The notes: a model not told the origin generated them from the letters alone. Counted from the stretch's first letter, positions 53,412-63,945 are shown. The stretch: 64,000 nt of DNA from JALORV01 sp035429805 (GCA_035429805.1 DAOMFL010000001.1:1-64000), one strand, 5' to 3'. A program made the numbers and translations.

Positions 53412-53698
53412 CCGTAACGATCCTCGACCGTGAATACCGGCTCGCGTGCACGCCGGACGAGAAGGACTCGCTGCTGAAGTGCGCCGCCTACATCGACGGC
53501 AAGATGCAGGCGATCCGCACCGGCGGCAAGGTGATGGGTGCCGACCGCATTGCGGTGATGGCGGCCCTGCAGATTGCGCACGAGCTGTTCAATGCGCGCA
53601 GCGCCGACGGCATCGAGCTCGGCGACCTGCGGCGGCGGCTGCGCGACATGCTGCAGAGCTGTGACGACGCGCTGTTGCCGCAGGAAAAGCTGTTCTGA
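53399..53698 (+). CDS. zapA: Cell division protein ZapA
   Basis: A 99-residue FtsZ-ring stabiliser. The N-terminal VTILDREYRLACTPDEKDSLLKCAAYID is the ZapA head domain. The following GADRIAVMAALQIAHELF and the C-terminal helix form the dimer/tetramer coiled coil. 6S RNA follows immediately, the standard order. Confidence 0.9.
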   Translation: MEHLTVTILDREYRLACTPDEKDSLLKCAAYIDGKMQAIRTGGKVMGADRIAVMAALQIAHELFNARSADGIELGDLRRRLRDMLQSCDDALLPQEKLF

Positions 53699-53734
53699 CC
53701 GCCAGTTCGTTGCCTCACGCGCCGCGCGCGGCGC

Positions 53735-53740
53735 TACAAT
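53735..53740 (+). promoter_or_regulatory. -10 hexamer for 6S RNA
   Basis: TACAAT in the zapA-6S gap, with a TTGCCT -35-like hexamer at 53710-53715 (19-bp spacing). It would place the RNA start near 53747. Confidence 0.5.
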
Positions 53741-53748
53741 CCTTTCAA

Positions 53749-53966
53749 ATATTTTGTCTGCGCCCGATGGCGCAGGCTGAGCAGGTTTCCCTGCGGTGCT
53801 CGCGCAAAGGTCGTTAGCTCCTTGAACCGATGCGCTTTGCGCAAGGTTGCTGGGCTCGCGTCGCGGTGCGATCGGCACGCGTTTGCTGAACCTAAACGAC
53901 GCGGCGAGCGACCACCCTGAACCCTTGGTTCAGGACATCCGGCCGGGCGGCACAGGCGGGGATTGA
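53749..53966 (+). ncRNA. ssrS: 6S RNA
   Basis: The region after zapA has no protein gene but has the features of 6S RNA, which binds the sigma70 holoenzyme and represses transcription in stationary phase. The near-perfect hairpin CCTGAACC/GGTTCAGG (about 53918-53934) followed by ACATCC and GGCGGCACAGG matches the conserved 3' half of E. coli 6S RNA. GCTGAACCTAAACGACG and a central GC-rich bulged region precede it. The exact ends are approximate. Confidence 0.85.
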
Positions 53967-54059
53967 GTCGAGGTACACGCGGCTGCGCGCAGGACAATGC
54001 GCGCAGCCGCCCTGCCCTTGACGCCGCCCGCACAGCTACTGCCTCACCCCGCCTGCTCC

Positions 54060-54530
54060 ATGACTTACTGGCTGATGAAGTCCGAGCCGGACGAGTGCTC
54101 GATCGACGACGCGCTTGCGGCGCCGAAGCGGACCGTTCCGTGGACCGGTGTGCGCAACTACCAGGCGCGCAATTTCATGCGTGATGAGATGAGGATCGGC
54201 GATGGGGTGCTGTTCTACCACTCGAGCTGCGCCGAGCCCGGCATCGCCGGGCTCGCCGAGGTGGCCAGCCGCCCGTATGCGGACCCGACCCAGTTCGACC
54301 GCAGGAGCCCCTACTACGACGCGGCGTCGAAGCGCGAAGCACCGCGCTGGGTCCTGGTCGACATCCGCGCGCGGCAGAAGACCCGCCTGATCGCGATCAC
54401 CGAACTGCGCGAGCAGCGGGAACTCGCCGACATGGCCGCCCTGCGGCGCGGCAACCGCCTGTCGATCACTCCGGTCTCCTCAAGGGAGTGGCAGTTCATC
54501 GTGGACCACCTGCTGAAGGAGCATCGCTGA
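54060..54530 (+). CDS. EVE domain-containing protein
   Basis: A 156-residue EVE (PUA-like) domain protein. Hallmarks are TYWLMKSEPDECSIDD at the N terminus, WTGVRNYQARNFMRDEMRIGDGVLFYHSS, and GIAGLAEVASRPYADPTQFD. EVE domains recognise modified bases in nucleic acids. In many relatives it follows 6S RNA and a 5-formyltetrahydrofolate cyclo-ligase gene; the latter is absent here. Its stop overlaps the next start (TGATG). Confidence 0.88.
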   Translation: MTYWLMKSEPDECSIDDALAAPKRTVPWTGVRNYQARNFMRDEMRIGDGVLFYHSSCAEPGIAGLAEVASRPYADPTQFDRRSPYYDAASKREAPRWVLVDIRARQKTRLIAITELREQRELADMAALRRGNRLSITPVSSREWQFIVDHLLKEHR

Positions 54531-55339
54531 TGGAGCCGCAGTTCGTCCTCGCCCTCCTCGTGCTGGGCTCGTTCACCGGCTTCGCGGCGGGGCTGCTGGG
54601 CATCGGCGGCGGAATGCTGATGGTGCCGTTCCTGACGCTGCTCTTTACATGGCGCGGCTACCCGATCGAGCACATCGTTCACATGGCGATCGCGACATCG
54701 CTGGCCACGATTCTCTTCACCTCGATTTCCTCGGTGCGCTCGCACCACAAGCGGGGCGCGGTGTTATGGCCCGTCGTCTGGTTGCTGGCACCGGGGATAC
54801 TGCTCGGCTCACTGGTCGGCGCTCAGATCGCCGGTCGCCTGCCGACCTTCTGGCTGTCGGTCGTGTTCGCGACCTTCGTCGGCTTCTCGGCGGTTCAGAT
54901 GCTGCTGGACCGCAAGCCCAAGCCGACGCGCCAACTGCCCAAGGGCGCCGGCATGTTCGGTGCGGGCGGCGTCATCGGACTCATCTCGAGCCTGGTCGGT
55001 GCCGGGGGCGGCTTCATAGCCGTGCCGTTCATGGTGTGGCACAACGTGAAGATCCACAATGCGGTCGCGACGTCGGCGGCTCTCGGCTTCCCGATCGCCG
55101 CGGCCGGCACCGTCGGCTACATCCTCGCCGGCCACGGGGAGACCTCGCTGCCTGCCGGTACCGTCGGCTTCGTCTATCTGCCGGCGCTGGTTTCGATCGC
55201 CGTCGCCAGTGTCCTTACGGCGCCGCTCGGAGCGCGCGTCGCGCACTCGCTCGACACCCGGCCACTGAAGCGCATTTTCGCGATCCTGCTGTTCCTGCTC
55301 GCCGGTTACATGGCCTACAAGGGGTACAAGGCGTACTGA
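54530..55339 (+). CDS. TauE/SafE-family sulfite/anion exporter
   Basis: A 269-residue membrane protein with about eight helices and the two-fold repeat typical of TSUP transporters: GFAAGLLGIGGGMLMVPFL near residue 15 and GLISSLVGAGGGFIAVPFM near 147. The substrate (sulfite, sulfoacetate or another organic anion) cannot be told from sequence. It is coupled to the EVE gene. Confidence 0.87.
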   Translation: MEPQFVLALLVLGSFTGFAAGLLGIGGGMLMVPFLTLLFTWRGYPIEHIVHMAIATSLATILFTSISSVRSHHKRGAVLWPVVWLLAPGILLGSLVGAQIAGRLPTFWLSVVFATFVGFSAVQMLLDRKPKPTRQLPKGAGMFGAGGVIGLISSLVGAGGGFIAVPFMVWHNVKIHNAVATSAALGFPIAAAGTVGYILAGHGETSLPAGTVGFVYLPALVSIAVASVLTAPLGARVAHSLDTRPLKRIFAILLFLLAGYMAYKGYKAY

Positions 55340-55437
55340 CCGGGCCACCGGACGGCCGCGGACGGCGCCCGGCGGCGCTTCCCCGCCCCATGGCCGCGCC
55401 GCATAATGGAGTGACCCCACTTCCCGGCGGGCTACCG

Positions 55438-56079
55438 ATGACATCGACCGAGCAGGCGATCAGCGACATCAGCGATCCGATGGTGCGCGAACTCGCGAGC
55501 CGCGGGCAGGTGCGCACATTTCCGAAGAACGCGGTCATCATCAATGAAGGCGACCGCGGCGACAGCCTCTACGTCCTGCTCTCCGGCAAGGTCAAGGTTT
55601 ACGTCTCTGACGACGACGGCCGCGAGATGATCCTCGACATGTACGGGCCCGGCGACTACGTCGGCGAGATGGCGCTCGACGGACGTCCCCGCTCCGCCTC
55701 CGTGATGACGCTTGAACCCACCTCCTGCTCGGTCGTCACGCGCGATGAGCTGCGCCGGGCCATCGGCGCCAATCCGGACATTGCGATGAGTCTGATCGCC
55801 ACGCTGATCGACCGCGCACGCATCGCCACGGACAACGTCAAGAACCTCGCGCTGATGGACGTCTACGGGCGCGTGGCCCGGCTGCTGCTGTCGCTCGCAA
55901 AGGAAGACGGCGGCAAGCTGGTGGTGCCCGAACGCATGACGCAGCAGGACATTGCGGACCGTGTCGGCGCGTCGCGCGACATGATCAGCCGCATCTTCAA
56001 GGACCTGACCATCGGCGGTTACGTGACTATCGAGAACCGCACGATCACGATCCACCGCAAACCGCCGCCCCGCTGGTAG
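55438..56079 (+). CDS. Crp/Fnr-family transcriptional regulator
   Basis: A 213-residue regulator with a cyclic-nucleotide-binding-type barrel (FPKNAVIINEGDRGDSLYVLLSGKVKVYV; GDYVGEMALDGRPRSASV). A dimer helix and C-terminal winged helix follow, with the HTH MTQQDIADRVGASRDMISRIF. The N-terminal cysteines of Fnr are absent, so it is CRP-like rather than an oxygen sensor. ATG 55438 is preferred; ATG 55390 is in frame. A 16-bp palindrome with CRP-site geometry lies 80 bp downstream. Confidence 0.87.
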   Translation: MTSTEQAISDISDPMVRELASRGQVRTFPKNAVIINEGDRGDSLYVLLSGKVKVYVSDDDGREMILDMYGPGDYVGEMALDGRPRSASVMTLEPTSCSVVTRDELRRAIGANPDIAMSLIATLIDRARIATDNVKNLALMDVYGRVARLLLSLAKEDGGKLVVPERMTQQDIADRVGASRDMISRIFKDLTIGGYVTIENRTITIHRKPPPRW

Positions 56080-56159
56080 CGGTAGCGCCGCGGGCGGCTC
56101 TGCTGCTGCCCGCTGGAACGGCGGCGACGACTGCGGCATGCCGCCCTTTAGGTCGCACC

Positions 56160-56175
56160 TGTCGAATATTCGACA
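56160..56175. promoter_or_regulatory. 16-bp palindrome with CRP-site geometry
   Basis: TGTCGAATATTCGACA is a perfect palindrome. It has the TGTxx-N6-xxACA spacing of CRP-type operators, with CG in place of GA in the half-site. It lies in the 454-bp gap between the Crp-like gene and the GrpB-like gene. Confidence 0.45.
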
Positions 56176-56282
56176 CCGGCCGCGCTCAATAGGCGGCTGC
56201 CGGCACCTCCTTGGCACTCCTACAGTGCAGTCATGCGCTGCGGCACGTCGCGGCGAAGCGAACGACCCAGGAGACCGAGACG

Positions 56283-56471
56283 ATGACCCCCCGATCCCCC
56301 TCGCACATGGCCATGGCGTCATCCCAGCCAAAGGCGAATACCCCTGAAGCGTGCATCGCAGAGCGCCGGGCGACGGGACGCCCGACCGCGGCTCCGGCAC
56401 AGCACGGATCCTTGGGTCGGGCGGGCCGCGCTTTGGCCCGGGGTGTCGACGGAGCGCCGCGCCTCAGCTGA
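56283..56471 (+). CDS. Possible small protein, 62 residues
   Basis: The gap 56080-56533 holds no recognised gene. One short ORF begins at ATG 56283 with AGGAG nine bases upstream and encodes a 62-residue Ala/Arg/Pro-rich peptide (MTPRSPSHMAMASSQPKANT...). It resembles nothing I know, and its composition is what random GC-rich DNA gives, so it may not be translated. The rest of the gap holds the 56160 palindrome and a GCACT-CCTAC-AGTGC hairpin at 56214-56228. Confidence 0.2.
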   Translation: MTPRSPSHMAMASSQPKANTPEACIAERRATGRPTAAPAQHGSLGRAGRALARGVDGAPRLS

Positions 56472-56533
56472 CCCACCGGCCCGGCGCGTCCACTCCCGCC
56501 GTCGCCGCCTCTCCCAAGATTCCGGAGAACCAA

Positions 56534-57091
56534 ATGAACGACCCGATCACCGTCGTGCCGTACGACGCCGCGTGGCCAGCCCGCTTCCATGTCGAAAGCC
56601 AGCTGATCCACATCGCCCTCAAGGATCTCGCACCGCAGATCGAACACATCGGCAGCACGTCCGTGCCCGGGCTCGCGGCCAAGCCGATCATCGACATGCT
56701 GGTCGGCGTGCGGTCGCTCGCCGCATTCGAGCGGCACCTGGGCCGCCTCGGCATCTACGGCTACGAATACATCCCGGAATACGAGCGGGTGCTGCCCGAC
56801 CGTCGCTTCTTCAAGCGCGTGGTGCGCGGCGTGCGCACGCACCATGTGCATGTGGTCGAGGAAGACGGGTTGTACTGGCAGCGGTACCTGAAGTTCCGCA
56901 ACACGCTGCGCCGCGACGACTGGCTGGCCCGGCGTTACGCCGAACTCAAGCGTCGCCTGGCTGCGCGCTTCCGCTTCGACCGCGATGCCTACACCAACGG
57001 CAAGACCGGCTTCGTCGAGGCGGTGCTGTCACTGCCGCCGCGCGCTACGCGGCACGCGGGATTCAGGACGGCGACCGCGATGGCGGCATGA
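56534..57091 (+). CDS. GrpB family (UPF0157) protein
   Basis: A 185-residue protein of the GrpB/UPF0157 family, a nucleotidyltransferase-like fold of unknown function sometimes linked to dephospho-CoA kinase. The signature VVPYDAAWPARFHVES is followed by IEHIGSTSVPGLAAKPIIDMLV, HVHVVEEDG and LKFRNTLRRDDWLARRYAELK. GGAG at 56523-56526 precedes the ATG. Its last 29 bp overlap the end of the convergent acyl-CoA synthetase gene. Confidence 0.88.
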   Translation: MNDPITVVPYDAAWPARFHVESQLIHIALKDLAPQIEHIGSTSVPGLAAKPIIDMLVGVRSLAAFERHLGRLGIYGYEYIPEYERVLPDRRFFKRVVRGVRTHHVHVVEEDGLYWQRYLKFRNTLRRDDWLARRYAELKRRLAARFRFDRDAYTNGKTGFVEAVLSLPPRATRHAGFRTATAMAA

Positions 57092-58649
57092 ACGTGCTCT
57101 TGTAGCGGTCTCGCAGCACGTTCTTCTGCACCTTGCCCATCGTGTTGCGCGGAAGGTCCTCGACGACGAAGACGCGCTTGGGTACCTTGTAGTTGGCAAT
57201 CCGTCCCTTGAGCCGCTCGACGACCGTAGCGGCGTCGAGTACGCCCGCGCGACGCGCGACGACAACGGCGGCGACCGCCTCGCCAAAGTCGGGATGCGGC
57301 AGTCCGATGACGGCCGATTCCACGACATGCGGCATGTCGTCGATGTAGCCCTCGATCTCCTTCGGATAGACGTTGTAGCCGCCGGAGATGATGAGATCCT
57401 TGGAGCGACCGACCAGTGTCAGGTAGCTGTCGGGTATGTCCGGCCCGCCGAAGTGCCCGACGTCCCCGGTCCGGAACCAGCCGTCGGCCGTGAATTCCTC
57501 CTTCGTCTTCTCCGGCATACGCCAGTAGCCCGAGAACACGTTGGGACCTTGCACCTGTACCTGACCGATCTCGCCAATGGGGCAGGCACTGCCGTCGTCA
57601 CGCACCACGCGCACGCCGACCCCCGGAAGCGGGACACCCACTGTCCCCGCGAGGCGCGGACCCTGTTCCGGGAAGTACGGGTTGGACACCAGCATCACCG
57701 TCTCCGACATGCCGTAGCGCTCGAGAATGCGGTGCCCGGTGCGCTGCTCGAATTCGCGGTGTGTCTCCGCCAGCAGCGGCGCCGAACCGGAAACGAAGAG
57801 CCGCATCCTGGCGCAGCGGCCGCGGTCGAACGACGGCTCGGCCAGCAGCCGCGTGTAGTAGGTCGGCACGCCCATGAACACCGTCGAGCGCGGCAGGCGC
57901 TCCAGCACCTGCGCAGCATCGAACTTTGAAAGCATCAGCGTCCGGGCGCCTGCCAGCAGCGCGGCGTGGGAGGCGACGAAAAGTCCGTGCACGTGGAACA
58001 GCGGCAGCGCATGTAGCAGCACGTCCTGCCGTCCCGCGGCGCGCTCAGCGGCAAAGCCCCAGAACTCGTCCAGCGTCAGCGCGTTGGATGCCAGGTTGGC
58101 GTGCGACAGCATCGCGCCCTTGCTGCGACCAGTCGTGCCGGAGGTGTAGAGGATCGCCGCCAGATCGTCAGGCCGGCAGATTCGTGTCTCGAAGGCGTCC
58201 GGCGATGATGCCGCGGCCTGCAGAAGCGACCCGTCGCGCATCTCACCCAGCGTGTGCACATGGCGGCACTTTGCCTTCTTCGCGAGCGGCGTGATCTCGG
58301 CCAGCCGGGCCGGCGTGCAGACAACGACATCGGGCTGCGCGTCGCCGAGGAAGTATTCGATCTCGGCCTTCTGGTAGGCCGTGTTGAGCGGCAGGTAGAC
58401 GAGCCCGGCCCGCAGCGTCGCCAGATACAGCATCAGGCACTCGGGCGATTTCTCCACCTGAACCGCGACCCGGGCTCCGGCCGGCAGATGAAGCGAGGCC
58501 AGCCAGTTGGCGATGCGGCCGCTGCCGCAATGCAGGTCGCGCCAGCTGTAGATGAGTCCGTCCGCCGTCTCGATGCAGGCCGAGTCGAGGTCCGCGGGAA
58601 AGCGCCGTTCGACCAGCGCGTAGAAGTTGGAATTGTCGGGTCCGACCAT
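57063..58649 (-). CDS. Malonyl-CoA synthetase-like acyl-CoA ligase (MatB type)
   Basis: A 528-residue ANL-superfamily ligase that forms an acyl-AMP and then an acyl-CoA. The P-loop is ILYTSGTTGRSKGAMLSH, LERYGMSETVML is the A5 motif, GWFRTGDVG is A7, GRSKDLIISGGYNVYPKEIE is A8, and the catalytic Lys is in LPRNTMGKVQKNVLR. The overall pattern (YLPLNTAYQ, LFHVHGLFVASHAAL) is closest to MatB, which activates malonate or methylmalonate. Its place beside methylmalonyl-CoA mutase fits a methylmalonate role, but that is inference. Confidence 0.82.
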   Translation of the reverse strand: MVGPDNSNFYALVERRFPADLDSACIETADGLIYSWRDLHCGSGRIANWLASLHLPAGARVAVQVEKSPECLMLYLATLRAGLVYLPLNTAYQKAEIEYFLGDAQPDVVVCTPARLAEITPLAKKAKCRHVHTLGEMRDGSLLQAAASSPDAFETRICRPDDLAAILYTSGTTGRSKGAMLSHANLASNALTLDEFWGFAAERAAGRQDVLLHALPLFHVHGLFVASHAALLAGARTLMLSKFDAAQVLERLPRSTVFMGVPTYYTRLLAEPSFDRGRCARMRLFVSGSAPLLAETHREFEQRTGHRILERYGMSETVMLVSNPYFPEQGPRLAGTVGVPLPGVGVRVVRDDGSACPIGEIGQVQVQGPNVFSGYWRMPEKTKEEFTADGWFRTGDVGHFGGPDIPDSYLTLVGRSKDLIISGGYNVYPKEIEGYIDDMPHVVESAVIGLPHPDFGEAVAAVVVARRAGVLDAATVVERLKGRIANYKVPKRVFVVEDLPRNTMGKVQKNVLRDRYKSTFMPPSRSPS

Positions 58650-58703
58650 GATCCGTGACAGGCGACGTTAAGGTTGGGAAGCTCCGGCGGCGTAGCGTAC
58701 CCG

Positions 58704-58762
58704 CGCCTCGGCGAACTTCGGCGAGGCGGACTGCGCGATGGCAGGCGTCTGGACCGCCTGCC
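58704..58762. repeat. Two strong hairpins in the matB-mutase divergent region
   Basis: GCCTCGGCGAA/TTCGGCGAGGC (about 58705-58727, one mismatch) and GGCAGGCG/CGCCTGCC (58740-58747 and 58755-58762) lie between the two divergent genes. They may shape the leader RNA of either gene. They do not match a riboswitch I recognise. Confidence 0.4.
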
Positions 58763-58867
58763 GTCTAGGAGAACCGCCGCACCGCAGCCCCGGATCTCTC
58801 AGGGGCCCGGTGTAGGATTTTAGTTTGACGACCCGACCGTCCCGACGGGTCCGCGAGGGGAATGAGC

Positions 58868-61024
58868 ATGGCAAAGGATGCAGGCGCCGATCTGGGCGCG
58901 TGGCGCGCGGCCGCTTCGAAGCAGCTTGGCGGTGCGGCGGCTGACAGCCTGACCTGGCACACACCGGACGGCATCGCCGTCAAGGCGCTGTACACGGCCG
59001 CCGATCTCGCCGGCCTGCCGCATACCGACACGCTGCCCGGGTTTGCTCCTTATGTGCGCGGACCGCAGCCCACGATGTACGCGCAGCGCCCGTGGACCAT
59101 CCGCCAGTACGCCGGCTTCTCGACGGCAGAGGAATCGAATGCGTTTTACCGCCGCAATCTCGAGGGCGGCGGCCAGGGTGTCAGCGTCGCCTTCGACCTC
59201 GCAACGCACCGTGGCTACGACTCCGACCATCCGCGGGTCGTCGGCGATGTCGGCAAGGCGGGCGTCGCGGTCGACTCCGTCGAGGACATGAAGATCCTGT
59301 TCGACGGCATTCCGCTCGACCGTGTGTCGGTGTCGATGACGATGAACGGCGCCGTGCTGCCCGTACTCGCGGGCTACATCGTCGCGGCCGAGGAACAGGG
59401 CGTCGCGCAGGACAAGCTCGCCGGGACCATCCAGAACGACATCCTCAAGGAGTTCATGGTCCGCAACACCTACATCTACCCGCCGGCGCCGTCGATGCGC
59501 ATCATCGCCGACATCATCGGGTACACGGCGCAGCACATGCCGCGCTTCAACTCGATCTCGATCTCCGGCTATCACATGCAGGAAGCCGGGGCCACGCAGA
59601 CCCTGGAACTCGCGCTGACGCTGGCCGACGGCAAGGAGTACGTGCGCACCGCGCTGGCGGCCGGGATGGACGTCGACGACTTCGCCGGTCGCCTGTCATT
59701 CTTTTTTGGCATCGGCATGAACTTCTATCTCGAAATCGCCAAGCTGCGCGCGGCGCGCCTGCTGTGGCACCGGATCATGTCGGAATTCAGGCCGAAGAAC
59801 CCGAAGTCGCTGATGCTGCGCACGCACTGCCAGACCTCGGGCTGGTCGCTGACCGAGCAGGATCCGTACAACAACATCGTACGCACGGCGTTCGAAGCGA
59901 TGGCCGCCGTGTTCGGCGGAACGCAGTCGCTGCACACCAATTCTTTCGACGAGGCGATTGCGCTGCCGACGGATTTCTCGGCGCGCATCGCACGCAACAC
60001 CCAGCTCATCCTGCAGGAAGAGACGAACATCACCCGCGTGATCGACCCGTGGGCCGGCTCGTACCTGATGGAGAAGCTGACGCAGGACATGGCCGATCAG
60101 GCCTGGAAGATCATCGAGGAAGTCGAGGCGATGGGCGGGATGACGAAGGCCGTTTCGAGCGGCTGGGCCAAGCTCCGGATCGAGCAGTGCTCGGCCGAGA
60201 AGCAGGCGCGCATCGATCGCGGCGACGACGTCATCGTCGGGGTCAACAAGTACCGGCTCGCCGCCGAGGAGCCGATCGACATCCGCGAGATCGACAACAC
60301 CGCGGTGCGCGAGGCGCAGGTGCGTCGGCTGACCGAGCTGCGGGCACGGCGCGACGGCAAGGCGGTCGCCGCTGCGCTCGAGGCGCTGACGGAGGCCGCG
60401 CAGTCCGGGAAGGGCAATCTGCTCGACCTCTCGATCAAGGCCACGCGCCTGCGGGCCACGGTCGGCGAGATCTCGGACGCGCTCGAGAAGGTCTACGGCC
60501 GGTACCGCGCGCGGACGGAAAGTGTTTCGGGGGTCTACGGTGCGGTCTTCGACGGCGACGCGTCGTGGCAGGAGCTGAAGCGCGACATCGAACGCTTCGC
60601 CGCCGAGGAAGGCCGGCGGCCACGGCTGATGGTCGCCAAGCTGGGGCAGGACGGGCATGACCGTGGCGCGAAGATCATCGCGACCGGTTTCTCCGATCTC
60701 GGCTTCGATGTCGACATCGGACCGCTGTTCCAGACTCCCGACGAAGCCGCCCGCCAGGCCATCGAGAACGACGTGCATGCGATCGGCGTGTCGACGCTGG
60801 CGGCCGGCCACAAGACGCTGGTGCCGCAGCTGATCGCGGCACTGCGCGCGCAGGGGGCGGAGGACATCGTCGTCGTCGTCGGCGGCGTCGTTCCGGCCCA
60901 GGACTACGAGTTCCTGCACGCGGCGGGCGTTGCGGCCGTGTTCGGTCCCGGCACGGTCATCACGGAAGCCGCGCGGCAGATCGTCGCCGCGATCCGCTCG
61001 GTGCGCGCCCGGCTGGCGGCGTGA
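58868..61024 (+). CDS. scpA: Methylmalonyl-CoA mutase (fused catalytic and B12-binding chain)
   Basis: A 718-residue adenosylcobalamin enzyme interconverting methylmalonyl-CoA and succinyl-CoA. The catalytic TIM barrel shows GFAPYVRGPQPTMYAQRPWTIRQYAGFSTAEESN and the CoA/substrate segment TQNNILKEF-like TIQNDILKEF. The C-terminal Rossmann domain has the cobalt-ligand motif D-G-H597-D-R-G in KLGQDGHDRGAKI. ATG 58868 is 7 nt after GAGGGG; ATG 58862 abuts it and is less likely. The symbol is the E. coli scpA (sbm), not the condensin gene. meaB and pccB follow. Confidence 0.94.
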   Translation: MAKDAGADLGAWRAAASKQLGGAAADSLTWHTPDGIAVKALYTAADLAGLPHTDTLPGFAPYVRGPQPTMYAQRPWTIRQYAGFSTAEESNAFYRRNLEGGGQGVSVAFDLATHRGYDSDHPRVVGDVGKAGVAVDSVEDMKILFDGIPLDRVSVSMTMNGAVLPVLAGYIVAAEEQGVAQDKLAGTIQNDILKEFMVRNTYIYPPAPSMRIIADIIGYTAQHMPRFNSISISGYHMQEAGATQTLELALTLADGKEYVRTALAAGMDVDDFAGRLSFFFGIGMNFYLEIAKLRAARLLWHRIMSEFRPKNPKSLMLRTHCQTSGWSLTEQDPYNNIVRTAFEAMAAVFGGTQSLHTNSFDEAIALPTDFSARIARNTQLILQEETNITRVIDPWAGSYLMEKLTQDMADQAWKIIEEVEAMGGMTKAVSSGWAKLRIEQCSAEKQARIDRGDDVIVGVNKYRLAAEEPIDIREIDNTAVREAQVRRLTELRARRDGKAVAAALEALTEAAQSGKGNLLDLSIKATRLRATVGEISDALEKVYGRYRARTESVSGVYGAVFDGDASWQELKRDIERFAAEEGRRPRLMVAKLGQDGHDRGAKIIATGFSDLGFDVDIGPLFQTPDEAARQAIENDVHAIGVSTLAAGHKTLVPQLIAALRAQGAEDIVVVVGGVVPAQDYEFLHAAGVAAVFGPGTVITEAARQIVAAIRSVRARLAA

Positions 61025-61149
61025 GGACGGATGAAACGTTGCATCGCGGATGTCGCTGAGCACCCGCCGACTCCAGCCCTCGGCCGGCGCAATTCAAACG
61101 GGCTCGTCGGCGGTCGACGACCCCTGCGCCGGAAGGCGGCAGCGCCCGT

Positions 61150-62193
61150 ATGGGCCGCCGTGCCCCCGGCGTGACTGCGAAGTCCTCTGCCGCGCCGCTG
61201 GCGCCTGCAGACCACGCGCTCGTGACCCGGCTTCGCGCCGGCGAGCGGCGCGCGCTTGCCAAGGCAATCACGTTGATCGAGTCGACTCGGCGCGACGATC
61301 AGAAGCGCGGCCGGGCCGTGCTGGAGGCGCTGCTGCCCCACGCGGCGGAGTCGATCCGCATCGGCATCAGCGGCGCACCCGGCGTCGGCAAATCGACCTT
61401 CATCGAGTCGCTCGGCCTGCACCTGATCGCACGTGGCCATCGCGTCGCGGTGCTCGCGGTCGACCCGTCGAGCAGCGTGACCGGCGGATCGATCCTGGCC
61501 GACAAGACGCGGATGGAAGAGCTGTCGCGCTCGCCGCATGCATTCATCCGGCCCTCGCCGGCCGGCGGGTCGCTCGGCGGCGTCGCGGCGCGCACGCGCG
61601 AGGCCCTGTCGGTCTGCGAAGCGGCCGGCTTCGATGTGATCATCGTCGAGACCGTCGGCGTGGGGCAGTCGGAGACCGCGGTCGCGCGCATGACCGACCT
61701 GATGGTGCTGCTGCAGCTGCCCAATGCCGGTGACGAGCTGCAGGCGCTGAAGAAGGGCATCGTCGAGCTCGCCGACATCATCGTCGTCAACAAGGCCGAC
61801 CTCGACCCGCACCGCGCCGCGCAGGCGCAGCACATGCTGAAGAACACGCTCGCGATCCTGCGGTCATCGTCGCCGAACTGGCGGCCGCCGGTGCTCGCGC
61901 TGTCGGCCCTGACCGGCGATGGCGTCGAGCGCTTCTGGAACGAGGTGGAGCGCTACCGCAGCGCGATGCGGGCGAGCGGCGAGTTCGTGGCACGACGCCG
62001 TGGCCAGGCCCAGGACTGGATGTGGCAGCTGATCGACGAGCGGCTGCGCGCTGACTTCCACGCCCATCCGGAGGTGGCAGCGCAGCTGCCCGATACGGTG
62101 GCTGCGGTCGCTTCCGGATCACTGACACCCGCGATGGCGGCCGAGCGGCTGCTGGCCCAGTCGCGGAAGCCGGCCCCCGACGACGCCCGCTGA
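61150..62193 (+). CDS. meaB: Methylmalonyl-CoA mutase chaperone GTPase MeaB
   Basis: A 347-residue G3E-type P-loop GTPase that loads and protects adenosylcobalamin on the mutase. Walker A is G75-A-P-G-V-G-K81-S, switch regions are VDPSSSVTGGSILADKTRM and FIRPSPAGGSLGGVA, FDVIIVETVGVGQSE is the Walker B/switch III region, and VVNKADL gives guanine specificity. It directly follows the mutase, the usual pair. Confidence 0.93.
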   Translation: MGRRAPGVTAKSSAAPLAPADHALVTRLRAGERRALAKAITLIESTRRDDQKRGRAVLEALLPHAAESIRIGISGAPGVGKSTFIESLGLHLIARGHRVAVLAVDPSSSVTGGSILADKTRMEELSRSPHAFIRPSPAGGSLGGVAARTREALSVCEAAGFDVIIVETVGVGQSETAVARMTDLMVLLQLPNAGDELQALKKGIVELADIIVVNKADLDPHRAAQAQHMLKNTLAILRSSSPNWRPPVLALSALTGDGVERFWNEVERYRSAMRASGEFVARRRGQAQDWMWQLIDERLRADFHAHPEVAAQLPDTVAAVASGSLTPAMAAERLLAQSRKPAPDDAR

Positions 62194-62276
62194 CGGCCGG
62201 CGCGGCTCGGTCGGCCATCCCACCGGAAGGCCCACGAACGCGCCATCGCGCGGCCGGGCGGTTCAGTGAATCGCCC

Positions 62277-62282
62277 TAGAAT
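62277..62282 (+). promoter_or_regulatory. Possible -10 hexamer for pccB
   Basis: TAGAAT about 100 nt before the pccB ATG in the 191-bp meaB-pccB gap. No clear -35. The gap also has a CTGCAG-N8-CTGCAG hairpin near 62323-62342. Confidence 0.25.
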
Positions 62283-62384
62283 GGCTCGCCCACTCGGGCG
62301 TGCCGCTGGCAAAGCCGGCGCTGCAGGGCCGTGCCTGCAGATGCTGCCCCGGGGTGCAGAACAAGTCCTACAGGGAGAGCACGC

Positions 62385-63917
<1,533 letters not shown>

Positions 63918-63945
63918 CAGCGGACCAGCGTACGGAAGCCGCACC

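Noticed and set aside
56211..56229. A TTGGCAC...GTGCAG element resembling a sigma54 promoter
   Set aside because: The distance between the GG and GC doublets is 12 bp, not the required 10, and no sigma54-type gene follows closely.
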